Assembly (NCBI GenBank): GCA_947259425.1
Contig: CAMYMO010000020.1
Span: forward strand, 1 to 20,117
Direction: 5' to 3'
DNA: 20,117 nt
Origin: an uncultured Ectothiorhodospiraceae bacterium
GTDB lineage: Bacteria > Pseudomonadota > Gammaproteobacteria > UBA6429 > Thiohalophilaceae
Positions 1-6,009 of the stretch are shown one piece after another. The translations under genes were made by a program, and so were the position numbers. Every line of letters begins with the position of its first letter. Within the stretch, counting starts at the first letter, position 1. The notes under the pieces were generated by a model that worked only from the letters and a program-made list of their open reading frames with translations, was not told where the DNA came from and did not search any database.

Positions 1-303
1 CATTAAATTGATTAGTTTATTAGGGAAGCTCTTACCTTTTAAGCGTTTCCCTTTTTTAATGACACTGCACCCCCAAAAAGTAAAATACATCGTGACTTCC
101 ATGCCCATGCCGATGGCGCCATTTGCCATGATAAAGGCGGCGACGGCTTTATCGAAATCACCGGACAATAAAATAATCGACACACGATTATCCGGTATTC
201 GGGATTTAATATCAGTTAGTGTGGTATCGAGTTGAGCCACTTTTTCAGTGAGTTCGGCTATTTCAGCTAGATGGGGTTTTGAATTATCAATTACAGCGCT
301 CAT
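1..303 (-). CDS. DsrE2-like DsrE/DsrF/DrsH family protein (N-terminal part, truncated by window edge)
   Basis: An open frame starts with ATG at 303 and runs off the left edge, giving 101 visible residues. About 40 N-terminal residues look like a short helical or coiled region. A stretch typical of the DsrE2 group follows: VSIILLSGDFDKAVAAF at about residues 41-57, then NGAIGMGMEVTMYFTFWG and a Cys directly after the FWG. In this family the fold is that of small sulfur-carrier or persulfide-handling proteins; the Cys after FTFWG is a candidate reactive residue, which is inference. AGGAG lies about 7 bases before the ATG, which supports the start. The gene diverges from the MarR-type regulator at 437, so that regulator probably controls it. 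The C-terminus is not visible, so length and further cysteines cannot be judged. Confidence 0.8.
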   Translation of the reverse strand, partial: MSAVIDNSKPHLAEIAELTEKVAQLDTTLTDIKSRIPDNRVSIILLSGDFDKAVAAFIMANGAIGMGMEVTMYFTFWGCSVIKKGKRLKGKSFPNKLINLM

Positions 304-391
304 GGTTGACTCCTGTGCGTTTGGATACTGAAGTTAGCACTAAGCATATATAAGATAATCATTATTTAATATAATTGTTATTGGGATTTTT

Positions 392-410
392 GTTAGTTCC
401 CCTAACTAAC
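392..410. promoter_or_regulatory. 19-bp palindrome, probable MarR-type operator
   Basis: GTTAGTT and AACTAAC form perfect 7-base arms around a 5-base centre. The site lies in the intergenic region shared by the DsrE2-like gene and the MarR-type gene, 26 bases before the regulator start. A second, shorter TTAG-CA-CTAA inverted repeat at 334-343 lies near the DsrE2-like gene and shares the TTAG/CTAA half-sites. MarR proteins bind palindromes of about this size as dimers and often repress their own promoter. That this one does so is inference from position and symmetry. Confidence 0.55.
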
Positions 411-436
411 TAATGCTGGATAAATAAGGAATATGT

Positions 437-847
437 ATGGAACATTTAGATGTGCTTAAGTTTATCGACGTTACCGGCGTGTTTGAACGAAAAATAAATT
501 TAGCCCTTAATTATGCCGGCTTGCGGTTACCGCATTTTAAAGCCATTAGTTATCTGGAAAAGGCGGGTAAGGTTACCGTCTCTGATTTAAGTCGCTCGAT
601 GTGTGTGACACGTGCAACGATGAGTGTATTAGCGAATCAATTAATTAAGGCGGGGGTGGTTGAGTCAGTTGAAAATAACGCCGACAAACGTTCACATTAT
701 TTAATACTAACCGCGCTTGGTTTGAATCGACTCAAGGTCGCCAAACAGGAAGTTGCTTTAGTCGAAGAAAAAATTACCCAAAAGCTATCACCCGAGCTGG
801 TGGAAACACTAAATCAGGTATCGAGTTTAGTGCTAGAAGAATTATAA
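437..847 (+). CDS. MarR-family winged-helix transcriptional regulator
   Basis: This 136-residue protein has the usual MarR length and layout. An N-terminal dimerisation helix (about residues 5-30) is followed by a winged helix-turn-helix at about 34-100. The likely recognition helix is at 57-70 (VTRATMSVLANQLI), and the wing carries the characteristic acidic-Lys-Arg turn (ADKRSHYLILT, 82-92). A C-terminal helix completes the dimer interface. AAGGA lies 6 bases before the ATG, which supports the start. The gene is divergent from the DsrE2-like sulfur-handling gene, with a palindrome between them, so local control of that gene and of itself is the simplest reading. Cys56 sits next to the recognition helix and could be a redox sensor, but nothing in the sequence proves this. 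The effector is unknown. Confidence 0.88.
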   Translation: MEHLDVLKFIDVTGVFERKINLALNYAGLRLPHFKAISYLEKAGKVTVSDLSRSMCVTRATMSVLANQLIKAGVVESVENNADKRSHYLILTALGLNRLKVAKQEVALVEEKITQKLSPELVETLNQVSSLVLEEL

Positions 848-888
848 AATAGGTAGAATTATAAAATAAGTAGAATTGTAATTTTAGT
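838..888. repeat. Three 17-bp tandem units over the end of the marR-like gene
   Basis: Units at 838-854, 855-871 and 872-888 all begin AGAATT. The first two differ at a single base; the third is diverged in its second half but ends AGT like the second. The first unit contains the last codons and stop of the MarR-type gene, so the repeat spills from coding into intergenic DNA. It looks like local duplication by slippage. It is AT-rich and has no convincing hairpin with a T-run, so I do not call it a terminator. Confidence 0.75.
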
Positions 889-917
889 AAAGATATAAAA
901 ATAGCAGAGTGAAAAAA

Positions 918-1517
918 TTATGCGCGAACCAGTTTTATTCGTCGGAACCATCCTCCGACCATGGTTGGTTCGTCACTAACGAGTTTTAATTTTGGGCTAT
1001 GAGCCAAGACTTGTTCGAAAACAACATTCGTTCGTGTTGCGATGTGGCGAATAAATAAATTTAATAATTTTCGACACGGGGCAAATTGACCCGGGCGTAT
1101 AAATTTATCAAGAATCAAAACTTGCCCACCCGGTTTGAGCACACGTTCAACCTCAATGATCATTTTTTCAGGATCGGGGACCACCGCTAGAATGAGATGG
1201 CAAATCACAACATCAAATTCTTCATCAGTAAACGGAAGGTCGGTAACGTCTCCGATACTCAGTTTGATAGATTGGTTTGATTGAATTCGTCGTCTGGCAC
1301 GTTTTAACATAGCCGGAGTAAGATCGATACCATGGTACTCCGCTCCGGCGGGTAAGTGTTCAAAATCAAGGCCGGTACCAACACCCGCGAGCAGGATTTT
1401 TTTACCGTGTACGTCATCCAGTTGGGCAAGACTCTTTTTGCGTATACTTGCCGTCGCGCTGGCGACCATCGCGTCATAAATGGGTGCGAGCAAGGTATAA
1501 CTGTGTTTAAGACTCAT
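918..1517 (-). CDS. Class I SAM-dependent methyltransferase (Methyltransf_11/UbiE-like)
   Basis: This 199-residue protein has a Rossmann-type SAM-binding core. Motif I is ILLAGVGTGLDFEHL (41-55). Its neighbours are the acidic end of strand 2 at GID (63-65), the GD at 89-90 before VTDLPF, the motif FDVVICHLILAVVPDPE (101-117) and the post-core signature VERVLKPGGQVLILD (123-137). The N-terminal YTLLAPIYDAMV segment is the usual cap seen in UbiE-like and phospholipid N-methyltransferase-like enzymes, so a lipid or quinone substrate is possible. The substrate cannot be fixed from sequence. The gene lies 57 bases downstream of apaG on the same strand, where apaH is often found in related genomes. 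No clear Shine-Dalgarno sequence precedes the ATG, so its translation may depend on apaG. Confidence 0.82.
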   Translation of the reverse strand: MSLKHSYTLLAPIYDAMVASATASIRKKSLAQLDDVHGKKILLAGVGTGLDFEHLPAGAEYHGIDLTPAMLKRARRRIQSNQSIKLSIGDVTDLPFTDEEFDVVICHLILAVVPDPEKMIIEVERVLKPGGQVLILDKFIRPGQFAPCRKLLNLFIRHIATRTNVVFEQVLAHSPKLKLVSDEPTMVGGWFRRIKLVRA

Positions 1518-1574
1518 TGCGCTATTCTACGGGTGATATTAGCTAACGCCATCAGGCCAATAAGTAAAAAGAGT

Positions 1575-1958
1575 TTAGTGTAATTTATTTGGCATCGACA
1601 GTGTGAACGGGGCAATCGGGCATTCGAACTCATTACCATCATCGGCCACCATCTGGTAACTGCCTTGCATGCTGCCGACCGGTGTTTCAAGTAAGGTACC
1701 GCTGGTATATTGAAAACCTTCACCTGGATTTAGATGAGGCTGTTCACCAACCACGCCTTCACCGCGCACCTCTTGAGTGTTTCCATCGGCATCGGTGATG
1801 ATCCAGTGACGAGTCAGCAGTTGAGCGGGCACACTGCCTTCATTCTTGATGGTGATCGTGTAGGCGAAGGCATAGCGTTCATTATCCGGATCGGATTGTT
1901 CTGGAATGTAATTGGTCTCAACCGAAACCGTGGTGTTATATGCGTTAGATTGGGTCAT
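1575..1958 (-). CDS. apaG: ApaG family protein
   Basis: The 127-residue length and composition match ApaG, a small immunoglobulin/fibronectin-like beta-sandwich protein. Recognisable blocks are FAYTITIKNEGSVPAQLLTRHWIITD (31-56, beginning FAYTI), the glycine-rich turn GEGVVGEQPHLNPGE (66-80) and the strand FQYTSGTLLETPVGSMQGSYQM, which starts at residue 82. The GEGVVGEQP turn is the family hallmark. ApaG is linked genetically to ApaH and RsmA in enterobacteria, but its biochemical role is not settled. Here it lies 3 kb from rsmA instead of directly after it and is preceded by its own likely promoter (1994-2022), so it may be expressed independently. Confidence 0.96.
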   Translation of the reverse strand: MTQSNAYNTTVSVETNYIPEQSDPDNERYAFAYTITIKNEGSVPAQLLTRHWIITDADGNTQEVRGEGVVGEQPHLNPGEGFQYTSGTLLETPVGSMQGSYQMVADDGNEFECPIAPFTLSMPNKLH

Positions 1959-1993
1959 GATGTTCGGTTAGCCTGCATTTAATGGAATGTCAT

Positions 1994-2022
1994 ATTCTAC
2001 TCTTATGCCGACGGTGGGTAAA
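1994..2022 (-). promoter_or_regulatory. Predicted sigma70 promoter upstream of apaG
   Basis: On the minus strand TTTACC (2017-2022) is followed, after exactly 17 bases, by TAGAAT (1994-1999), a 5/6 match to the -10 consensus. Transcription would start near 1987 and give a leader of about 29 bases before the apaG ATG at 1958. This is a consensus match only. Confidence 0.5.
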
Positions 2023-2045
2023 TTCATCCTGACCGGATCCGATTA

Positions 2046-2345
2046 CTAAGCGCTGTTCTCGCGGTCATTGCGATGCTGGGTCACATATTCAATGGCGGCA
2101 GTGACGGCTTTGTGTACTTCGTAATCAATTTTTTCACGTTCAGCCTGGCTCATGTAGTACACCATGTCGACGTCATGTTTGACGTAACGAGAAGGCAATT
2201 GGTTCAATGATACGCAGGCCACATCTTCCAGGAAGAGTGGGTCAGTTTCGATAAATTCGGCCTCGATCATGTCGTTGAGCCGTCTGAGGACTAAAAATTC
2301 ATAGTAATTGTGAATATTATCAAAGGCCATGCCTTGGATCTCCAT
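2046..2345 (-). CDS. ComFB-family protein
   Basis: The 99-residue product carries the late-competence ComFB signature: IHNYYEFLVLRRL (11-23), then DVACVSLNQLPSRYV (41-55) and a helical tail (about 67-90). The canonical bacillar form is described with several zinc-binding cysteines; only Cys44 is present here, so metal binding is doubtful. ComFB-like proteins occur widely outside competent Gram-positives, and recent work proposes that some bind cyclic dinucleotides; I cannot tell whether this one does. The gene is 20 bases downstream of the HExxH gene and probably cotranscribed with it. Met6 (position 2330) is an alternative start, because GGAG lies 9 bases before that ATG while nothing convincing precedes the first one. 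No function should be assumed from the competence name. Confidence 0.85.
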   Translation of the reverse strand: MEIQGMAFDNIHNYYEFLVLRRLNDMIEAEFIETDPLFLEDVACVSLNQLPSRYVKHDVDMVYYMSQAEREKIDYEVHKAVTAAIEYVTQHRNDRENSA

Positions 2346-2365
2346 GCTAATTAGATGGGCTAGCC

Positions 2366-2929
2366 CTAGCTGCGTAATTTCCAGCTGGGTTTCCCAGATT
2401 CATCGATAATTCCCTTTTCAATCAGCCAGTTACGTGCATCTTGGGCATCGAGCTCGAACCATTTTTGGGCCGAACCGAGACGAAAGGTATATCCCCACTG
2501 ATCCATATCGGCCAGCATGCGAGTTTTATTTAGACCTGCTAATTCGTCGGCAAGAATGATTTGCAGGTAACAGACGCCATTTTCCTCATCGTAATCACCT
2601 CCTGCATTGGTATCCAGCTGTTCACGTCGTTCTGGACTCATGCAGATATAATGCCCTGCTTCATGTAAGACGGAGTGTACGGGGGTATCTGGGCGTATAT
2701 ATAAGCGATTAGCGACAAGCCCAGCCTCTTCTTGCCCCCAGAAACTGCCTGGGATCGCCTGTCCCGTATCCGTTAGTTGGACCTGAAGCTGGTAGCGTTG
2801 CAGTAATAATTTGAGGTCGACCATATCGATATCGCGAATTCGCAGGACATCGATTGGGTGCAGCGTGTCGGAACTATTTCCCTTAGCTAAATCAGGGGGA
2901 TTGGCGGCTTTTTTTGATGATTCTGACAC
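2366..2929 (-). CDS. Small zincin-like protein with HExxH motif
   Basis: The 187-residue protein has a typical zinc-metalloprotease helix, SVLHEAGHYI (86-95), with His89, Glu90 and His93. Acidic residues in GGDYDEENGVCYLQ (110-123), chiefly Glu115 or Glu116, are candidates for a third ligand. The first 25 residues are polar and Pro/Ser-rich, with no signal peptide or membrane span, so it is probably cytoplasmic if translated from its own start. That start is GTG at 2929, with a modest AGGT before it, inside the last 38 bases of the CheW/LysM gene. The two frames differ by one base and meet at an A7 run. I do not recognise a characterised family member; protease, toxin-antitoxin-type peptidase and inactive metal-binding roles are all open. 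Confidence 0.7.
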   Translation of the reverse strand: MSESSKKAANPPDLAKGNSSDTLHPIDVLRIRDIDMVDLKLLLQRYQLQVQLTDTGQAIPGSFWGQEEAGLVANRLYIRPDTPVHSVLHEAGHYICMSPERREQLDTNAGGDYDEENGVCYLQIILADELAGLNKTRMLADMDQWGYTFRLGSAQKWFELDAQDARNWLIEKGIIDESGKPSWKLRS

Positions 2930-5042
2930 GATTACCTGGGTAAATGAGGTCTGGATTTTTAATATTACTCAGCCGAGCGAGCTCGGGATACTTATATGGA
3001 TTATTTACATAACGGATCGCAATATGCCACAGCGTGTCGCCCTTGACTACTATGTGAATTATCTCCGTTCGAGTGATCGTGTTTATCGGCTGTTCGGCAT
3101 CTAATTTAGTTGATGGTGCGGTTGAAGCCTGGGGAGTGGGTTTCGTTTCGACAGTAAGCTCAATATCCGTTTCACGATCCGTGTTTTTAGTGGGTGGTGA
3201 ATGATTTTCGGCTGTTGATGACGTATTTGTCTCAATTTGTGACTCAAGCTTAAAGACCGGAGATTCCTCCGGTGCTTCCAGGATGATCGTAATACCGGCA
3301 TCGTCCGATTTTATTTCTGCATGATAATCACTTTGCCCATGCTCAGTTGCGGACGTTGAGTCGGTTGATATTTTTTCTTCGCTAGTGGATTGGGAGTGGA
3401 TCGCTTGAGCTTGATTGGAATTCGTATCGGTTGTCTGGGTTTCGGAATTCGTTGACGTATCGATATCTGTATCCGCCGTTATATCCGCCGTTGTATCCGT
3501 AGTTGTCGCCAGGATTGTATCCAGGCTTGTATCCGTCGACTTATCCTGATTTTGGACTTCATCATTTTCATCTGGATTGTTTGCAGACGGATCAGTTTTA
3601 ATCTCGCTCGTCGTGTCAGTCAATTTGTTTTTGACGCTATCGGTCGTTACGGTATTCTCAGTATCAGTGTTAGAAATAGTGAGTTTATGGTGAGTTGTAT
3701 TTTCATTATCGAGTGACTTTTTTGTGTCTGTTTTATTGACACGATTGGAATTTAATTTATTAAACGTCACTGTTTTAGCACCAGAATCGTTATAACTTGA
3801 ATCACTTATATACCAGACCAGACCAGGTATCGTAGCAAGAACCAGGAAGATGACCAGAAAAAAACCAAACCCGATCGATTGGTCATGGCCTGATTTTTCT
3901 TTTGTGGTCGATTGAGAATGGTTTAGTTGTGTTGAGTTTGTATTAATATCAGTTTTAGCTTGAGAGACATTGTTAATCTGCTGAGCTGACTCTTTACTAA
4001 AAGGATTATTTTCATGAATGGCTCGATTTGCATCCTGGCTGTTATCGGTGTGTTTTTCTGCTGACTTGATTTGGTTAAATTGTTGTTGATCGTATTTTTC
4101 AGCTAGACCCGGTTTATGTTCTGTCGTTTTCGGATCGCTGAGATTTTCGTTGGTCAGCTTAGACGAGGTGACTTGTTCCAGATTGGGCTTGGACGTGTTT
4201 GGCTCTACAACCTGATCGGATTTATTTAATGAAATAGGTTTATTGTTTGCCTTAGCCTGGTCATGACTTTGACTCAGCGCACTTGCATTAACGCTAGCGT
4301 CAGTTGGGTCTCTGTTAATGTCTTTCTGTATTGATTTTAAGTCAGTAGAGGTCGTGGACGATGATTCTGAGGTTGGCTGTTTAGTTGGTGGAACATCTGG
4401 TTTAGGTGATAGGTTATTTATTTGTTGTTCCTTACCACTCGATTTCGTTTTTGATTTTTGCGCGGTGGTTTTATTACTTATTGCACAGTCATTTTTATCG
4501 AATGCCGTTTTAAGCGTGGAAGCCGTTGAATGCTGTTTGTTATTCGTTTGTGGTTGTGATTGGGCGCGTTGTTGTTCTAACAGGTGTTCGATATAGACAC
4601 GAAGATAACCACTGGTTGGTATTTTGTATAAATTATCAAATTCGGCGTAAAGATAAATTTTCTTATTCAGCAATAGCGTTTGGCTAAAAATTCCACGTGG
4701 TAGCAATGGTGGTAATGCTCCCCAACCGGAATCAGGCGTTTCCATAACTTCCTGGATCTCATCGACCCAGAAACCAACGCAACCAGGTTTAATTTGAGTG
4801 ATAACAACACGTCCAGGATTTGCCCATTGTTCTTCATCAACGCCAAACTTGTAACGTAAATCAAGACTGCTAACGATCTGACCAGAGTATTTAAAAATTC
4901 CCGGTTTGGCAGGATCACTTCCTGGTGGACGTGTTAATTCGGGTGGTGGAATGATGGTTAATACGGGTAATGATGGGGCACAGCAAAGCACCGGGCCTAC
5001 CCGGAAGAGCAACAAAGAACAATTGTCACTGCTATTAGCCAA
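2892..5042 (-). CDS. CheW-like / transmembrane / LysM fusion protein
   Basis: This 716-residue protein has three parts. Residues 9-155 form a CheW-like fold, with telltale segments GIFKYSGQIVSSLDLRYKFG (48-67) and VGFWVDEIQEVMETP (89-103). Residues 156-389 are a Ser/Thr/Asn/Gln/Lys-rich linker without predicted structure. Residues 390-411 are a single hydrophobic span. Residues 412-655 are a second disordered stretch, very rich in Thr, Ser and Asp. Residues 660-710 are one LysM domain (VVKGDTLWHIA, ELARLSNIKNPDLIYPGNRV). There is no signal peptide, so the inferred topology is CheW-like domain in the cytoplasm and LysM in the periplasm on peptidoglycan. The start is TTG at 5042, supported by AGGG about 7 bases upstream and an in-frame TGA at 5061-5063 with no better start between. 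It lies 165 bases after rsmA and overlaps the next gene by 38 bases. CheW scaffolds chemoreceptor-kinase arrays; a structural, spatial role is inferred. Confidence 0.85.
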   Translation of the reverse strand: MANSSDNCSLLLFRVGPVLCCAPSLPVLTIIPPPELTRPPGSDPAKPGIFKYSGQIVSSLDLRYKFGVDEEQWANPGRVVITQIKPGCVGFWVDEIQEVMETPDSGWGALPPLLPRGIFSQTLLLNKKIYLYAEFDNLYKIPTSGYLRVYIEHLLEQQRAQSQPQTNNKQHSTASTLKTAFDKNDCAISNKTTAQKSKTKSSGKEQQINNLSPKPDVPPTKQPTSESSSTTSTDLKSIQKDINRDPTDASVNASALSQSHDQAKANNKPISLNKSDQVVEPNTSKPNLEQVTSSKLTNENLSDPKTTEHKPGLAEKYDQQQFNQIKSAEKHTDNSQDANRAIHENNPFSKESAQQINNVSQAKTDINTNSTQLNHSQSTTKEKSGHDQSIGFGFFLVIFLVLATIPGLVWYISDSSYNDSGAKTVTFNKLNSNRVNKTDTKKSLDNENTTHHKLTISNTDTENTVTTDSVKNKLTDTTSEIKTDPSANNPDENDEVQNQDKSTDTSLDTILATTTDTTADITADTDIDTSTNSETQTTDTNSNQAQAIHSQSTSEEKISTDSTSATEHGQSDYHAEIKSDDAGITIILEAPEESPVFKLESQIETNTSSTAENHSPPTKNTDRETDIELTVETKPTPQASTAPSTKLDAEQPINTITRTEIIHIVVKGDTLWHIAIRYVNNPYKYPELARLSNIKNPDLIYPGNRVRIIKKSRQSP
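2909..2915 (-). other. A7 homopolymer in the overlap of the LysM-fusion and HExxH genes
   Basis: Seven consecutive A residues on the coding strand lie where the C-terminus of the LysM fusion (codons for Ile-Lys-Lys-Ser) overlaps the first codons of the HExxH gene. Loss of one A would join the two frames just after the LysM domain. Such tracts are prone to polymerase slippage and to sequencing error. No functional use is shown. Confidence 0.6.
3469..3540 (-). repeat. Six degenerate 12-bp tandem units coding a Thr/Asp-rich 4-residue repeat
   Basis: Units of 12 bases starting at 3469, 3481, 3493, 3505, 3517 and 3529 share GTATCC or close variants in the same phase on the plus strand. On the coding strand they produce a four-residue period of the form x-Asp-Thr-x within residues 503-530 of the LysM fusion protein. 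Because the unit is a multiple of three, expansion or contraction changes the periplasmic linker length without breaking the frame. Confidence 0.72.
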
Positions 5043-5207
5043 TCTATGCCCTACAGATAATCATATATATAAGTGTTATCGTCAGAAATCAGGGATCATT
5101 TATAGCCATTACCCGGTCTGGGGAGATTTATCTTTGCACTGTGAAACCGTTTTGGAATCAGCCAGTTATTGATAATCTGATGACGCCATGAGATTGGCGA
5201 AAAAGTT

Positions 5208-6005
5208 TTACAGGTTAATTTTTGCGGGCTTAGCTGCCGTTCTGGCCAGTAGGGTAAACATATCAAGACTGAGTGTTTCGGGCCGTGCACTGGGGTCGAT
5301 TTGCAGGGCATCCAGCTCAGCAGCACTGAACCAGGTTTTTAAGCTATTGCGAATGGTTTTGCGACGTTGTGAAAAAGCCTGTTTGACGATAGCGGCGAAT
5401 ATTTCAAGCGGGGCGTTGGTTGGCTCAGAATGGGGTATTAATCGCACGATTGACGATTCAACTTTGGGCGCCGGAGTAAAGGCATGGCGACTTACGCTAA
5501 ATAAATTTTGAGTCTGACAATAAAACTGTGTCATGACGCTCAAGCGACCATAAATTTTTGAACCGGGAATCGCAGTGATTCGTTCAACAACCTCTTTTTG
5601 TAACATAAAATGCATGTCATCAATGCAGGGGAGGAATTTAAAAATGTGAAATAAAAGCGGTGTTGAAATATTATAAGGCAGGTTACCGACAATTCGACAT
5701 CGCTTATCAGACTGGCCTGGATAAAGAGAACAAATATCGGCCTTCAGTGCGTCAACCTCATGTAGCTTCAGGTTCGCGATGTGTTTTTCCTGCCACCAGC
5801 CGACTAGATCACGGTCAATCTCAATAACATGTAATTGGTCAAGTTTTTCCAACAGCGGTAATGTTAACGCGCCTCGTCCTGGGCCTATTTCAATCATCTG
5901 GTCATTAGATTGTGGGGCGATAGCATCGATTATCTTATTAATAATATTTTGATCTTGCAAAAAGTTTTGCCCAAATCGTTTACGGGGTGATTTAAATTCA
6001 GACAT
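5208..6005 (-). CDS. rsmA: 16S rRNA (adenine1518-N6/adenine1519-N6)-dimethyltransferase
   Basis: RsmA (KsgA) uses SAM to dimethylate two adjacent adenines near the 3' end of 16S rRNA during late 30S assembly. The 265-residue length is standard. Diagnostic segments are the N-terminal KRFGQNFLQDQNII (9-22), SAM motif I MIEIGPGRGALTLPLL (37-52), the acidic VIEIDRD (60-66) and the catalytic motif IV NLPYNIST (108-115). The C-terminal helical domain contains the usual AFSQRRKTIRNSL stretch. It begins 4 bases after the pdxA stop, in the conserved surA-pdxA-rsmA order, and is probably translated from the same message. Confidence 0.98.
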   Translation of the reverse strand: MSEFKSPRKRFGQNFLQDQNIINKIIDAIAPQSNDQMIEIGPGRGALTLPLLEKLDQLHVIEIDRDLVGWWQEKHIANLKLHEVDALKADICSLYPGQSDKRCRIVGNLPYNISTPLLFHIFKFLPCIDDMHFMLQKEVVERITAIPGSKIYGRLSVMTQFYCQTQNLFSVSRHAFTPAPKVESSIVRLIPHSEPTNAPLEIFAAIVKQAFSQRRKTIRNSLKTWFSAAELDALQIDPSARPETLSLDMFTLLARTAAKPAKINL

Positions 6006-6009
6006 GATC

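Noticed and set aside
8..235. Plus-strand frame over the DsrE2-like gene as a separate protein
   Set aside because: It is antisense to a frame that matches a known family and has a good ribosome site; the plus-strand product has no recognisable features.
2357..2366. Palindrome GGGCTAGCCC at the end of the HExxH gene
   Set aside because: It is 10 bases, has no T-run and overlaps a stop codon; chance is a sufficient explanation.
3101..3301. Minus-strand basic 66-residue frame inside the LysM fusion gene
   Set aside because: It is an alternative frame of the repetitive Thr/Ser region, without independent signals.
4318..4596. Plus-strand Cys/Leu-rich frame opposite the CheW/LysM linker
   Set aside because: It is the shadow of a Ser/Lys/Gln-rich low-complexity coding region, whose complement naturally reads as hydrophobic.
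5185..5200. CGCCA-TGAGAT-TGGCG hairpin just downstream of rsmA as a terminator
   Set aside because: On the rsmA coding strand the T-run lies before the stem and not after it, and the stem is only 5 bases.
5043..5207. Promoter for the CheW/LysM gene in the gap after rsmA
   Set aside because: An AT-rich TATGAT-like -10 is present, but the -35 at proper spacing matches poorly; not strong enough to list.
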